Positions 17,123 to 26,204 of a DNA stretch of 64,000 nt are shown here, piece by piece. A program made the translations under genes and the position numbers. This DNA comes from an uncultured bacterium (lineage in GTDB: Bacteria > Bacillota > Clostridia > Oscillospirales > Oscillospiraceae), in assembly GCA_947364395.1 (NCBI GenBank), contig CANASS010000005.1, positions 6,146-70,145 of the forward strand, in the 5' to 3' direction. The notes beneath the pieces were generated by a model. That model had not been told where the DNA came from and did not search any database. It worked only from the letters and a program-made list of their open reading frames with translations. Each line of letters starts with the position of its first letter. Within the stretch, counting starts at the first letter, position 1.

Positions 17123-17899
17123 ATGGTGCATTTTGTGGGAGCGGGCCCCGGGGCCCCCGACCTGATTACCCTGCGGGGGGCTGAGCTGGTGAAGGGGACC
17201 GACATTGTGATCTACGCCGGGAGTCTGGTGAACCCCGCCCTGCTGGGGCTGGTGAAAGAGGGCTGTGCCATTTACAACAGCGCGGAGATGACCCTGGAGC
17301 AGGTGCTGGACGTGATGAAGGAGGCCCAGGCCAGGGGACTGGACCTGGTGCGGCTGCACACCGGGGACCCCTGCCTTTACGGGGCCATCCGGGAGCAGAT
17401 GGACCAGCTGGACAAGCTGGGGATACCCTGGGACGACACGCCGGGGGTGTCCAGCTTCTGCGGGGCGGCGGCGGCCCTGGGGGCGGAGTACACCCTCCCC
17501 GGGGTGAGCCAGACGGTGATTATCACCCGGATGGCGGGCCGCACCCCGGTGCCCGAGGGGGAGAGCCTGGAAAAGCTGGCCTCCCACGGGGCCTCCATGG
17601 CCATCTTCCTGTCCGCCGGGATGCAGAAGCAGGTCCAGGCGGCGCTGCTGGCGGGCGGGGCCTACGATGAGGACACCCCCGCCGCCATTGTGTACAAGGC
17701 CACCTGGCCGGAGGAGAAGATTGTCCGCTGCACCGTGGGCACTCTGGCGGCGGTGGGCGACGCGGCGGGCATCTGGAAAACCGCCATCATCCTGGTGGGG
17801 GGCTTCTTGGGCCGGAGCTATGAACGCAGCAAGCTCTACGACCCGGAGTTCACCACCGAATTCCGGCAGGGGACCGGTTCCCCCGCCCAGGGAGGCTGA
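17123..17899 (+). CDS. cbiF: Cobalt-precorrin-4 C11-methyltransferase
   Basis: The 258-residue protein starts VHFVGAGPGAPDLITLRGAEL and contains the LHTGDPCLYGAIREQM motif typical of CbiF/CobM. It methylates C11 of the contracted ring. A GGAGAG ribosome site lies at the end of cbiL. Length is normal. Confidence 0.94.
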   Translation: MVHFVGAGPGAPDLITLRGAELVKGTDIVIYAGSLVNPALLGLVKEGCAIYNSAEMTLEQVLDVMKEAQARGLDLVRLHTGDPCLYGAIREQMDQLDKLGIPWDDTPGVSSFCGAAAALGAEYTLPGVSQTVIITRMAGRTPVPEGESLEKLASHGASMAIFLSAGMQKQVQAALLAGGAYDEDTPAAIVYKATWPEEKIVRCTVGTLAAVGDAAGIWKTAIILVGGFLGRSYERSKLYDPEFTTEFRQGTGSPAQGG

Positions 17900-17903
17900 G
17901 AGT

Positions 17904-18650
17904 ATGGCAAAACGGCTGTATGTGGTGGGTCTTGGCCCCGGCGATCAGAAATATTTCACCGCCCAGGCCCGGGCCGCCCTGGAAGACGCCCAGGTGCTGT
18001 GCGGCTACACGGTGTATGTGAACCTGGTGTCCGGGCTGTACCCGGACAAGGAGACCTACACCACCCCCATGACAAAGGAGATCGACCGCTGCCGCTGGGC
18101 GCTGGAGACGGCGGACAGCGGAAAGACGGTGGCCCTGGTGTGCAGCGGGGACGCGGGTGTATACGGCATGGCGGGCCCCGTCCTTCAGCTGGCCCCCCAG
18201 TGGCCGGAGGTGGAGGTGGAGGTGGCGCCCGGGGTGACCTCCGCCCTGTCCGGGGCCGCCCTGCTGGGGGCCCCCATCGGCCACGACTTCTGCGTTATCT
18301 CCCTGTCCGACCTGCTCACCCCCTGGGAGGTCATTGACAACCGTCTGCGCTGCGCGGCGGCGGGGGACTTCTCCATGGTCCTCTACAACCCCGCCTCCCA
18401 CAAGCGGCCCGACTATCTGCAAAAGGCCTGCGGCATCCTGCTGGACGCCGGGGTGAGCCCCAACACGGTGTGCGGCTACGTGCGCAACACCGGCCGGGCG
18501 GGGGAGGAGTCCAAAGTTCTGACCCTGGGCGAGCTGCGGGACACCCAGCTGGACATGTTCTCCACGGTATTCATCGGCTCCTCCACCACCCTGGCGGACC
18601 ATGGGCGGATGATTACCCCCAGGGGCTACGAGAAGAAGCGGGCGCTATGA
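17904..18650 (+). CDS. cbiH: Cobalt-precorrin-3 C17-methyltransferase (ring contraction)
   Basis: The 248-residue tetrapyrrole methylase has RLYVVGLGPGDQKYFTAQA at the start and the CSGDAGVYGMAG motif of CbiH/CobJ. CbiH methylates C17 and drives ring contraction; in the anaerobic pathway its delta-lactone product is opened by CbiG. Some relatives are CbiG-CbiH fusions, but this one is a plain CbiH. Its stop overlaps the cbiJ start (ATGA). Confidence 0.93.
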   Translation: MAKRLYVVGLGPGDQKYFTAQARAALEDAQVLCGYTVYVNLVSGLYPDKETYTTPMTKEIDRCRWALETADSGKTVALVCSGDAGVYGMAGPVLQLAPQWPEVEVEVAPGVTSALSGAALLGAPIGHDFCVISLSDLLTPWEVIDNRLRCAAAGDFSMVLYNPASHKRPDYLQKACGILLDAGVSPNTVCGYVRNTGRAGEESKVLTLGELRDTQLDMFSTVFIGSSTTLADHGRMITPRGYEKKRAL

Positions 18651-19390
18651 GAGTTATCCTGTTCAGCGGCACCACCGAGGGGCGGCGGCTGTCCCGCGCC
18701 CTGGCGGCGCTGGGAGGGGCGGTGACGGTGTGCGTGGCCACCGAGTACGGCCGGGAGGAGCAGGGAGAAGCGCCGGGTATCACGGTGCTGTCCGGCCGGA
18801 TGGACGAGACCCAGATGGCCCGGACGGTGGCGGGGGCGGACCTGTGCGTGGACGCCACCCACCCCTACGCCCTCCAGGCCAGCCGCTCCATCCGGGCCGC
18901 CTGCGAGGGGGAGCGGGTGCCCCTGCTGCGCCTTCTGCGGGAGGAGAGCCCGGTGCCGGAGGGGGCGGCGGTGTTCGCCGGAGCCCAGACGGCGGCGGAC
19001 TGGCTGAGCGCCACCCAGGGCAATATCCTCCTCACCACTGGGGCCAAGGAGCTGGACGCTTTCACCCCCCTGGGCGGAGAGCGGCTGTACCCCCGTGTGC
19101 TGCCCCTGGCCTCCAGCCTGGAGGCTTGCCGGAGGGCGGGGGTGCCCTCCAGCCACATCCTGGCCCTTCAGGGCCCCTTCTCCCAGGAGCTGAACGAGGC
19201 CCTGATTCGGCAGTACCGCATTGCCTATCTGGTCACCAAGGACGGGGGCCCCGCCGGAGGCTTTGGGGAGAAGGCGGCGGCGGCTCAGGCCGCGGGGGCC
19301 AGGCTGGTGCTCATCCGCCGCCCCCGGGAAGAGGGGCTGGGCTACGAGGGCGTATTACAACAATGCAGGGAGATGATGGGATGCGGGTGA
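18647..19390 (+). CDS. cbiJ: Cobalt-precorrin-6A reductase
   Basis: The 247-residue protein opens RVILFSGTTEGRRLSRALAA and has CVDATHPYALQAS and LLTTGAKEL, hallmarks of CbiJ/CobK. It reduces the macrocycle using a nicotinamide cofactor. It overlaps cbiH by 4 bases and the next gene by 10 bases. Confidence 0.92.
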   Translation: MRVILFSGTTEGRRLSRALAALGGAVTVCVATEYGREEQGEAPGITVLSGRMDETQMARTVAGADLCVDATHPYALQASRSIRAACEGERVPLLRLLREESPVPEGAAVFAGAQTAADWLSATQGNILLTTGAKELDAFTPLGGERLYPRVLPLASSLEACRRAGVPSSHILALQGPFSQELNEALIRQYRIAYLVTKDGGPAGGFGEKAAAAQAAGARLVLIRRPREEGLGYEGVLQQCREMMGCG

Positions 19391-20580
19391 CGTTGGCCTC
19401 CCTGGGCGGAGGCCGTGAGGAGACCATGACGGCGGAGTGCGCCGCCGCGCTGAGAGACGCCGGGTGTATTCTGGGGGCCAAGCGGCTGCTGGACGGCCTG
19501 CCCCAGGGCTGCACGGAAAATCGGATTGCCGCCGTGAAGCCCCAGGAGCTGCTGGAGGGCATTTTGCGGCAAAATTGCGCCTGCGTGGTGGCCTACAGCG
19601 GCGACGCCGGGTTCCACTCCGGCGCACGGGGCCTGCTGCCCCTGCTGGCGGAGCGGGACATCCCCGCCCGGGTGCTCCCGGGGGTGTCCAGCGTACAGCT
19701 GCTGTCCGCCCGGCTGGGCCTGCCCTGGCAGGACTGGGCGCTGATATCCGCCCACGGGCAGGACTGTGACCCGGTGGCGGCGGTGTCCACAGGCAGGCCC
19801 GCCTTTTTCCTCACCGGGGGAACCCTGGGGCCGGGGGAGCTGTGCGAACGGCTCGCGCGGGCTGGACTGGGCGGGCTGTCCGTCACCGTGGGGGAGAATC
19901 TGGCCGGACCAGAGGAACGGATCACCACCGGCAGGGCGGCGGAGCTGGCGGGGCGGGTCTTCCCCTCCCTGTCGGTGATGCTGGCGGAGGCGGTCCCCCT
20001 GGGAGAGCGCCGCTGTCCCGGCCTGCCCGACGGCAGCTTCATCCGGGGACAGGTACCCATGACCAAGCAGGAGGTGCGGGCCGCCGCCCTGGCCAAGCTG
20101 GGCGTCCGCCCCGGCGACACCCTGTGGGACGTGGGGGCGGGCACCGGCAGCGTCAGCGTGGAGCTGGCCCTGGCCGCGCCCCAGGGGCGGGTGTTCGCCG
20201 TGGAGTGCCAGCCGGAAGCCTGTGCCCTCATCCGTGAAAACAGAGAGAAATTTTCCGCCTGGAATCTACAGCTGGTGGAGGGCAGGGCCCCCCAGGCCCT
20301 GGAGGACCTGCCCGCTCCCGACGCCGTATTCATCGGCGGCACCAAGGGCGGAATGGAGGAGATCGCGGCCGCGGCGCTGGGCAAGAACCCTGCGGCCCGG
20401 CTGTGCGTCTCCGCCATCGCGGTGGAGACCCTGTCCGCCGCCGTCGCCGCCCTCACCGGCCGGGGGCTGGAGGTCCAGGTCACCCAGATCGCCGTCAGCC
20501 GGACCAAACCGGCGGGGGGCCTCCACCTGCTCATGGCCAACAACCCTACCTTCCTCATCACGGGGAACTGCCATGGTTGA
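19381..20580 (+). CDS. cbiET: Fused cobalt-precorrin-7 C5-methyltransferase / cobalt-precorrin-6B C15-methyltransferase
   Basis: The 399-residue protein joins a CbiE-type methylase (~1-200, AYSGDAGFHSGARGL motif) to a CbiT-type SAM methyltransferase (~215-399, LWDVGAGTGSVSVELAL motif). The CobL/CbiET fusion methylates C5 and C15 and decarboxylates the C12 acetate. The ATG lies in the last 10 bases of cbiJ, and the stop overlaps the cbiA start. Confidence 0.93.
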   Translation: MRVTLASLGGGREETMTAECAAALRDAGCILGAKRLLDGLPQGCTENRIAAVKPQELLEGILRQNCACVVAYSGDAGFHSGARGLLPLLAERDIPARVLPGVSSVQLLSARLGLPWQDWALISAHGQDCDPVAAVSTGRPAFFLTGGTLGPGELCERLARAGLGGLSVTVGENLAGPEERITTGRAAELAGRVFPSLSVMLAEAVPLGERRCPGLPDGSFIRGQVPMTKQEVRAAALAKLGVRPGDTLWDVGAGTGSVSVELALAAPQGRVFAVECQPEACALIRENREKFSAWNLQLVEGRAPQALEDLPAPDAVFIGGTKGGMEEIAAAALGKNPAARLCVSAIAVETLSAAVAALTGRGLEVQVTQIAVSRTKPAGGLHLLMANNPTFLITGNCHG

Positions 20581-21940
20581 GCTGATGATATCCGCGCCCG
20601 CCTCGGGGAGCGGCAAGACGGTGCTCGCCTGCGCCCTGCTTGCGGCGCTGAAGGACCGGGGGCTGGACCCCTGCGCCTTCAAATGCGGGCCCGACTATAT
20701 CGACCCCATGTTCCACCGCTCCGCCCTGGGGGTGGACAGCCACAACCTGGACCTGTTCCTCGCGGGTGAGGACAGGGTCCGGGGCCTCTACCGCCGGTAC
20801 GGCGGGGGCCGGGGCTCCATTGTGGCGGAGGGGGCCATGGGCTTCTATGACGGCCTGGGGGGGACCACGGACCGGGCCAGCGCCTGGCACACGGCCCACA
20901 CCCTGGATCTGCCCGTGCTGATGGCGGTGCGGCCCAAGGGGGCCAGCCTCACCCTGGCGGCTCAGATCCGGGGACTGACGGCCTTCCGAACCCCCAGCCA
21001 TATCGCGGGCCTGTTCCTCAGCGACTGCTCCCCCATGCTGGCCAAAAGCCTGACCCCCATGCTGGAGGAGGAAACGGGACTGCCTGTGGTGGGATACCTG
21101 CCCCATTTGGAAGAGGCGGTGTTGGAGAGCCGCCACCTGGGTCTACAGACCGCCGGGGAGATTGAGAACCTGACCGCCCGCATCCGGCAGGCGGCCCAGA
21201 CGTTAAGCGGTACGCTGAACTGGGAGAAATTCTTCGCCCTGTTTGACCGGCGGGAGGGCTGGGAGGCCCCGCCCGCCCCGCCGCCCGGGGCGGAGAAACG
21301 GGTCCCCCTGGCGGTGGCCCGGGACGAGGCCTTCTGCTTCACCTACGCCGAGACCCTGGACGCCCTGGAGGACGCCGGGGCCGAGCTGCTGTTTTTCAGC
21401 CCCCTCCATGACGAAAAAATCCCGGAGGGGGCCGGGGGCCTGTACCTGCCCGGAGGCTACCCGGAGCTGTACGCCGCCCAATTGGCGGACAACCAATCCA
21501 TGCGGGAGGCCGTCCGGGCGGCGGCGGGCGGCATGCCCACCGTGGCGGAGTGCGGCGGGTTTCTGTACCTGGGCCGCACCCTGGAGGGGATGGACGGAAA
21601 GGCCCGCCTCATGGCCGGGCATCTGCCCGGAGCGGGTCTGCGGAAGGAGAGGCTGGTGCGGTTCGGCTACGCCCAGCTGTGTGCGGAGGAGGACAGTCTG
21701 CTGTTCCGGGCGGGGGAGTCCGTCCCCGTCCACGAGTTCCACTACTGGGACTCCACCCAAAACGGGGAGGACCTCACCGCAGTCAAGCCCCTGACGGGGC
21801 GCAGTTGGAGGTGCGGCTTTGTGGGGAAACGCCTCTACGCCGCCTTCCCCCACCTTTACTTCGCGGGCTGCCCCCAGCTGACGGAACGGTTTGTCCGGGC
21901 GGCGGAGCTGTATAGAAAGGAACGGATTTGCCATGAGTAA
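20573..21940 (+). CDS. cbiA: Cobyrinate a,c-diamide synthase
   Basis: The 455-residue protein has an N-terminal P-loop (ISAPASGSGKT) ATPase domain and a C-terminal class I glutamine amidotransferase domain (~245-455) with the Cys nucleophile in AECGGFLYLG. It amidates the a and c side chains of cobyrinate using glutamine and ATP. The start (ATG 20573) overlaps cbiET by 8 bases and the stop overlaps cobT by 8 bases. Confidence 0.94.
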   Translation: MVELMISAPASGSGKTVLACALLAALKDRGLDPCAFKCGPDYIDPMFHRSALGVDSHNLDLFLAGEDRVRGLYRRYGGGRGSIVAEGAMGFYDGLGGTTDRASAWHTAHTLDLPVLMAVRPKGASLTLAAQIRGLTAFRTPSHIAGLFLSDCSPMLAKSLTPMLEEETGLPVVGYLPHLEEAVLESRHLGLQTAGEIENLTARIRQAAQTLSGTLNWEKFFALFDRREGWEAPPAPPPGAEKRVPLAVARDEAFCFTYAETLDALEDAGAELLFFSPLHDEKIPEGAGGLYLPGGYPELYAAQLADNQSMREAVRAAAGGMPTVAECGGFLYLGRTLEGMDGKARLMAGHLPGAGLRKERLVRFGYAQLCAEEDSLLFRAGESVPVHEFHYWDSTQNGEDLTAVKPLTGRSWRCGFVGKRLYAAFPHLYFAGCPQLTERFVRAAELYRKERICHE

Positions 21941-23006
21941 GACCATCAAGAAAATTCTGGACGCCATCCGGCCCGACCCCAGGGAGAGGGAGGCCCGGGA
22001 AGCCGCCCACCGCCAGTGGGCGTCCATTGCCAAGCCCCTGGACAGTCTGGGACTGCTGGAGATGGCGGTGGAGGACATGGCCGCCCTCACCCTGAATCAC
22101 AAGATCGACATATCCCACCGGGCCTTGCTGCTGCTGTGCGCCGACAACGGCGTGGTGGACCAGGGGGTCACCCAGACCGACTACACCGTGACGGCGGCGG
22201 TGGCCCGCAACGCCGGGACCAACCGCTCCTCGGTGTGCAAGATGGCCCAGGTGGCCAACTGTAAAGTGGTTCCGGTGGACATGGGGATGCGGGACCCGGG
22301 GACCATCCCCGGCGTGATGGACCGCCGGGTTGGCAACGGCACCCACGACATCACCGAGGGCCCCGCCATGAGCCGGGACCAGGTGGAGCAGGCCGTCCTC
22401 ACCGGGGTGGAGCTGGTGGAGGAGCTGAAGGGCCGGGGCGCGGGACTCATCGCCACCGGGGAGATGGGCATTGGCAACACCACCACCAGCTCCGCCGTGG
22501 CCTGCGCGCTGCTGAACCGCCCCGTGGCGGAGATGACGGGCCGGGGGGCGGGGCTGTCGGACAAGGGGCTGGAGCGCAAACTCTGGGCCGTTGAAACGGC
22601 GCTGGAACGCAACCGGCCCAACCCCATGGACCCCCTGGACGTATTGAGCAAGGTGGGGGGCTTTGACATCGCCGGCCTGTGCGGGGTCTGCCTGGGGGGT
22701 GCGCTGTACCGGGTTCCCATTATGATGGACGGCTTTATCAGCACCGTGGCCGCGCTGTGCGCCCTGCGGCTGTGCCCGGAGGCGGGCAAGGCCATGTTCG
22801 CCAGCCACGTGTCCGCCGAGCCCGCCGGACAGCTCATCCTGGACGCCCTGGGCAAGCGGCCCCTCATCACCGCCGGGATGCGGCTGGGGGAGGGCACCGG
22901 GGCGGTGTGCGCCATCCCCATGCTGGACATGGCCCTGTCCCTGTACCAGGACGGCACCACCTTTGACAGCACGGGCATCCAGGCGTATACGCCCCAGGGG
23001 GGCTGA
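21933..23006 (+). CDS. cobT: Nicotinate-nucleotide:dimethylbenzimidazole phosphoribosyltransferase
   Basis: The 357-residue protein shows the CobT signatures CADNGVVDQGVTQT, GEMGIGNTTTSSA and MTGRGAGLSDKGL. It activates the lower-ligand base to alpha-ribazole phosphate. Genes for making a benzimidazole (bluB, bza) are not in this window. It is in the operon with an 8-base upstream overlap; cobU follows after 2 bases. Confidence 0.94.
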   Translation: MSKTIKKILDAIRPDPREREAREAAHRQWASIAKPLDSLGLLEMAVEDMAALTLNHKIDISHRALLLLCADNGVVDQGVTQTDYTVTAAVARNAGTNRSSVCKMAQVANCKVVPVDMGMRDPGTIPGVMDRRVGNGTHDITEGPAMSRDQVEQAVLTGVELVEELKGRGAGLIATGEMGIGNTTTSSAVACALLNRPVAEMTGRGAGLSDKGLERKLWAVETALERNRPNPMDPLDVLSKVGGFDIAGLCGVCLGGALYRVPIMMDGFISTVAALCALRLCPEAGKAMFASHVSAEPAGQLILDALGKRPLITAGMRLGEGTGAVCAIPMLDMALSLYQDGTTFDSTGIQAYTPQGG

Positions 23007-23008
23007 GG

Positions 23009-23539
23009 ATGTTCACTCTGGTGATCGGCGGCGCGGCCAGCGGCAAGAGCGGGTACGCTGAAGGTTTAGTGCTCCTCTCCCCCCACCGCCCCCGGTATTA
23101 CATCGCCACCATGGAGCCCTTCGGCGAGGAGGGGCGGCGGCGGGTGGAAAAGCACCGCCGCATGCGGGCGGACAAGGAATTTGAGACGGTGGAATGTTAC
23201 CATACCCTGTCCTCCGTGCGTCTGCCCCGGCGGGGGACGGTGCTGCTGGAGTGTATCGGAAATCTGGCGGCCAACGAGCTGTACAGCCCCGGCGGGGCCG
23301 GAAGCGTAGAGCGCGCCCTGTCCGCCATTGTGGACGGGGTGGACGCCCTGCTGGCCCAGTGCGCCGATTTAGTGGTGGTGAGCAACGAGGTGTTCACCGG
23401 CGGGGCGGACTACGCCGGGGGGACGAAAGACTATCTGCGGCTGGTGGCCGGTGTGAACCGGGCGCTGGCCAAACGGGCGGACCGGGTGTGCGAGGTGGTG
23501 TGCGGCCTGCCGCGGTATTATAAGGGGGAGCTTGGATGA
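23009..23539 (+). CDS. cobU: Adenosylcobinamide kinase / guanylyltransferase
   Basis: The 176-residue protein has the P-loop GGAASGKSGYAE, an EKHRRMRADKEFETVE segment carrying the conserved His, and LLECIGNLAANE. CobU phosphorylates and then guanylylates adenosylcobinamide. Length is normal, so this is the full-length copy; a shorter relative lies two genes downstream. The stop overlaps cobS by 4 bases. Confidence 0.93.
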   Translation: MFTLVIGGAASGKSGYAEGLVLLSPHRPRYYIATMEPFGEEGRRRVEKHRRMRADKEFETVECYHTLSSVRLPRRGTVLLECIGNLAANELYSPGGAGSVERALSAIVDGVDALLAQCADLVVVSNEVFTGGADYAGGTKDYLRLVAGVNRALAKRADRVCEVVCGLPRYYKGELG

Positions 23540-24315
23540 TCCTTGTGGAAACGGTGCTGGTGGCTTTCGCCATGTTCTCCGCCCTGCCCCTGCCCTGCCC
23601 GGAGTGGAACGGGAAAAATATGCGTTACGCCCTGTGTGCCTTCCCCCTCATCGGGCTGGTGTGCGGCGGGCTGTGGTACGGCTGGGGATTGCTGTGCGCC
23701 TGGCTCAGCGTCCCCCATCTCCTGCGGGGGGCGGGGTTCTGCCTGATCCCCGTGCTTGTCACCGGGGGCATCCACCTGGACGGCTACGCCGACACCTGCG
23801 ACGCTCTGGCCAGCCACGCCCCCCCGGAGAAAAAGCAGGAGATCTTGAAGGACCCCCGGTGCGGGGCCTTCGCGGTGATTAAGCTGTGCGCCTATTTCGC
23901 GGCCCATCTGGCCCTGTGCACCGCCCTGATCCCCACCCGGCAGGCCCTGTGGGCCATGGGGCTGGCCTTTGTGCTGGAGCGCTCCCTGTCAGGGCTGGCG
24001 GTGGCCCGGTTCCCCCTGGCTCGGAACACCGGGCTGGCCCACACCTTTGCCTCCGGGGCGGACAAGCGCATGGCCAGCCGGGTTTTGATGTTGGAGTGCG
24101 CCCTTGCGGCCTCCGGGATGATCGCCCTGGGGGGTGTCTCCGGCGGGGTGATGGCGGCTGCGGCGCTGGCGGTGTTTTGGCGGTACCGCGTCACGGCGGA
24201 CAGGCAGTTCGGCGGGCTGTCCGGGGATCTGGCCGGGTGGTTTCTCCAGCGGTGCGATCTGTGGATGCTGGGGGCGCTGGTGTTCAGCCAGCTTTTGGAG
24301 GAGAAATTCTTATGA
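23536..24315 (+). CDS. cobS: Adenosylcobinamide-GDP ribazoletransferase
   Basis: The 259-residue membrane protein has six or so hydrophobic segments and the motif GGIHLDGYADTCDAL, diagnostic of CobS. It joins adenosylcobinamide-GDP to alpha-ribazole (phosphate) at the membrane. It overlaps cobU at its start and the short CobU-like gene at its end by 4 bases each. Confidence 0.93.
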   Translation: MILVETVLVAFAMFSALPLPCPEWNGKNMRYALCAFPLIGLVCGGLWYGWGLLCAWLSVPHLLRGAGFCLIPVLVTGGIHLDGYADTCDALASHAPPEKKQEILKDPRCGAFAVIKLCAYFAAHLALCTALIPTRQALWAMGLAFVLERSLSGLAVARFPLARNTGLAHTFASGADKRMASRVLMLECALAASGMIALGGVSGGVMAAAALAVFWRYRVTADRQFGGLSGDLAGWFLQRCDLWMLGALVFSQLLEEKFL

Positions 24316-24635
24316 TTTTCATCACAGGGCCGCTGTACAGCGGCAAAAAGGAGTACGCCTGCTCCCTGCTGAACTGCGCCGGGGAGGAGCTGGAGCGCCG
24401 CGCCCTCTGGGATGTCCAGGACCGGGCGGCGGGCTGTGACGACCTTGACGCCCTGGCGGAGGAGCTGGCCCAGTATGAGGTGGTCATCGCTACCGAGGTG
24501 GGCGGCGGCGTGGTGCCCATCGACGCTGGGGAGCGGGCCGCCCGGGAGGCGGCGGGGCGGCTGAGCTGCCTGCTGGCCCAAAAAGCGGAGCGGGTGGTCC
24601 GGGTGTTCTGCGGCCTGCCCATGGTGCTGAAATGA
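24312..24635 (+). CDS. Short CobU-like P-loop protein
   Basis: The 107-residue protein starts MIFITGPLYSGKKEYA, a CobU-like P-loop, and ends VVIATEVGGGVVPIDAGERAAREAAGRLSCLLAQKA..RVFCGLPMVLK, matching the C-terminal half of CobU. The middle of CobU, including the HRRMR segment with the guanylylated His, is missing. The frame is intact and overlaps both neighbours by 4 bases (ATGA), so it is a maintained gene, not a fragment. It may keep only part of the kinase/guanylyltransferase activity or regulate the pathway; function unknown. Confidence 0.8.
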   Translation: MIFITGPLYSGKKEYACSLLNCAGEELERRALWDVQDRAAGCDDLDALAEELAQYEVVIATEVGGGVVPIDAGERAAREAAGRLSCLLAQKAERVVRVFCGLPMVLK

Positions 24636-25231
24636 GAGTCTGCCTCCTGCGCCACGGAGAGACCGCCTGGAACGCCCAGGGCCGCTACCTGGGCCGCACC
24701 GACCTGCCCCTCACCCCGGCGGGGCGGGCGGCGCTGGGCCCGGCGGGCTTCGCCCCGGCGCGTGTGTACGTCTCCCCCCTGCGCCGGACGGCGGAGACGG
24801 CGGAAATTCTGTTCCCCGGCGCGGAGCAGGAGGCTGTTCCCGATTTCCGGGAGATGGATTTCGGCGTCTTTGAGGGCCGGAGCTGGCGGGACATGGAGGA
24901 CTTTGCCCCCTACCGGGAATGGGTGGACGGAAGCTGCCGGGGACCCATCCCCGGCGGGGAGTCCATGGAGGGGTTCTGCCAGCGCACCTGCGCCGCCTTT
25001 GAGGCGCTGATGGACCGGGCGGCGGAGGCGGGAGAACCGCTCCTGGCCATCGTGGCCCACGGCGGCACCCAGATGGCGGTGCTGGAGCGGTTCGCCCTGC
25101 CCCGGCGGGACTACTTTTCCTGGCGGGGCCCCCTGGGGGGCGGCTTCGTGCTGGACGGCTCCCGCTGGCGGGAGGAGCGCCGTTTGACCCTTTTGGACAC
25201 AGTTGGAGATTGGAGAGGCGAGAGAGAATGA
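24632..25231 (+). CDS. cobC: Alpha-ribazole phosphatase (histidine phosphatase family)
   Basis: The 199-residue protein opens RVCLLRHGETAWNAQGRYLG, the phosphohistidine motif of the phosphoglycerate-mutase fold, with a second catalytic His in AIVAHGGTQMAVL. Within a B12 operon between cobS and cbiB this is best read as CobC, removing the 5' phosphate of the nucleotide loop. The general fold is certain; substrate is inferred from context. Confidence 0.88.
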   Translation: MRVCLLRHGETAWNAQGRYLGRTDLPLTPAGRAALGPAGFAPARVYVSPLRRTAETAEILFPGAEQEAVPDFREMDFGVFEGRSWRDMEDFAPYREWVDGSCRGPIPGGESMEGFCQRTCAAFEALMDRAAEAGEPLLAIVAHGGTQMAVLERFALPRRDYFSWRGPLGGGFVLDGSRWREERRLTLLDTVGDWRGERE

Positions 25232-26202
25232 AGATAAACCCTGCCGTCCCCTGCGGCTTTGTATTGGACCTGCTGCTGGCCGACCCAGCCTGGATGCCCC
25301 ACCCCGTGGTGTACATGGGAAAGGCCATTTCGGCCCTGGAGGGCTTCCTCCGCCCCCGCCTGCCCCAGACCCCCCGGGGGGAGCTGCTGGGCGGCGCCAT
25401 CCTGGCGGCGGCCCTTCCGGCGGGGACCTTCGCCGCCGCCTCCGGGGCCCGCGCACTGGCGAATAAACTGAACCCAAAGCTGGGCCTTGCCCTGGAGACG
25501 GTGTGGTGCTGGCAGGCCCTGGCCCTGCGGGGGCTGGACCAGGAGAGCGCCGCCGTCCAGCGGGAGCTGGAGCGGGGGGACCTGCCCGCCGCCCGGAAGG
25601 CCGTGGGCCGCATTGTGGGCCGGGACACGCAAGAGCTGACGGCGGAGGGCGTGACCAAGGCGGCGGTGGAGACGGTGGCGGAGAACTTCTCCGACGGGGT
25701 GGCCGCCCCCCTGTTCTACATGCTGCTGGGCGGCGCGCCCCTGGCCCTGGCCTACAAGGCGGTGAACACCATGGACAGCATGGTGGGCTACAAAAATGAC
25801 CGCTATTTGTACTTTGGCCGTGCGGCGGCCAAGCTGGACGACCTGGCCAACCTGGCCCCCGCCCGTCTGGCGGCGCTGTGCTGGGTGGGGGCGGCTTACC
25901 TCACCGGGCAGGACGGCAGAAACGCCTGGAACATCTGGCGGCGGGACCGCCGGAACCACGCCAGCCCCAATTCCGCCCAGACGGAGTCCGCCTGCGCCGG
26001 AGCCCTGGGGGTCCAGCTGGCGGGGCCCGCCTCCTATTTTGGAAAAACGGTGGACAAGCCCACCATCGGCGACCCAAAGCGGGCGGTGGAGCCGGCGGAT
26101 ATCGGCAGGGCAAACAGGATGCTGTACGGGGCAGCGGGGCTGGCCCTGGGAGCCGGGCTGCTGGCCGGAGCGCTGGCCAGGGGCGGGAGGCGGAGAGGGT
26201 GA
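25228..26202 (+). CDS. cbiB: Adenosylcobinamide-phosphate synthase
   Basis: The 324-residue membrane protein has LLLADPAWMPHPVVYMG near the start and YKAVNTMDSMVGYKNDRY, both CbiB signatures. It attaches aminopropanol phosphate to adenosylcobyric acid. I chose ATG 25228 (ATGA overlap with cobC, GAGAGGCGAGAG upstream) over the frame beginning at 25210. Confidence 0.92.
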   Translation: MKINPAVPCGFVLDLLLADPAWMPHPVVYMGKAISALEGFLRPRLPQTPRGELLGGAILAAALPAGTFAAASGARALANKLNPKLGLALETVWCWQALALRGLDQESAAVQRELERGDLPAARKAVGRIVGRDTQELTAEGVTKAAVETVAENFSDGVAAPLFYMLLGGAPLALAYKAVNTMDSMVGYKNDRYLYFGRAAAKLDDLANLAPARLAALCWVGAAYLTGQDGRNAWNIWRRDRRNHASPNSAQTESACAGALGVQLAGPASYFGKTVDKPTIGDPKRAVEPADIGRANRMLYGAAGLALGAGLLAGALARGGRRRG

Positions 26203-26204
26203 CC

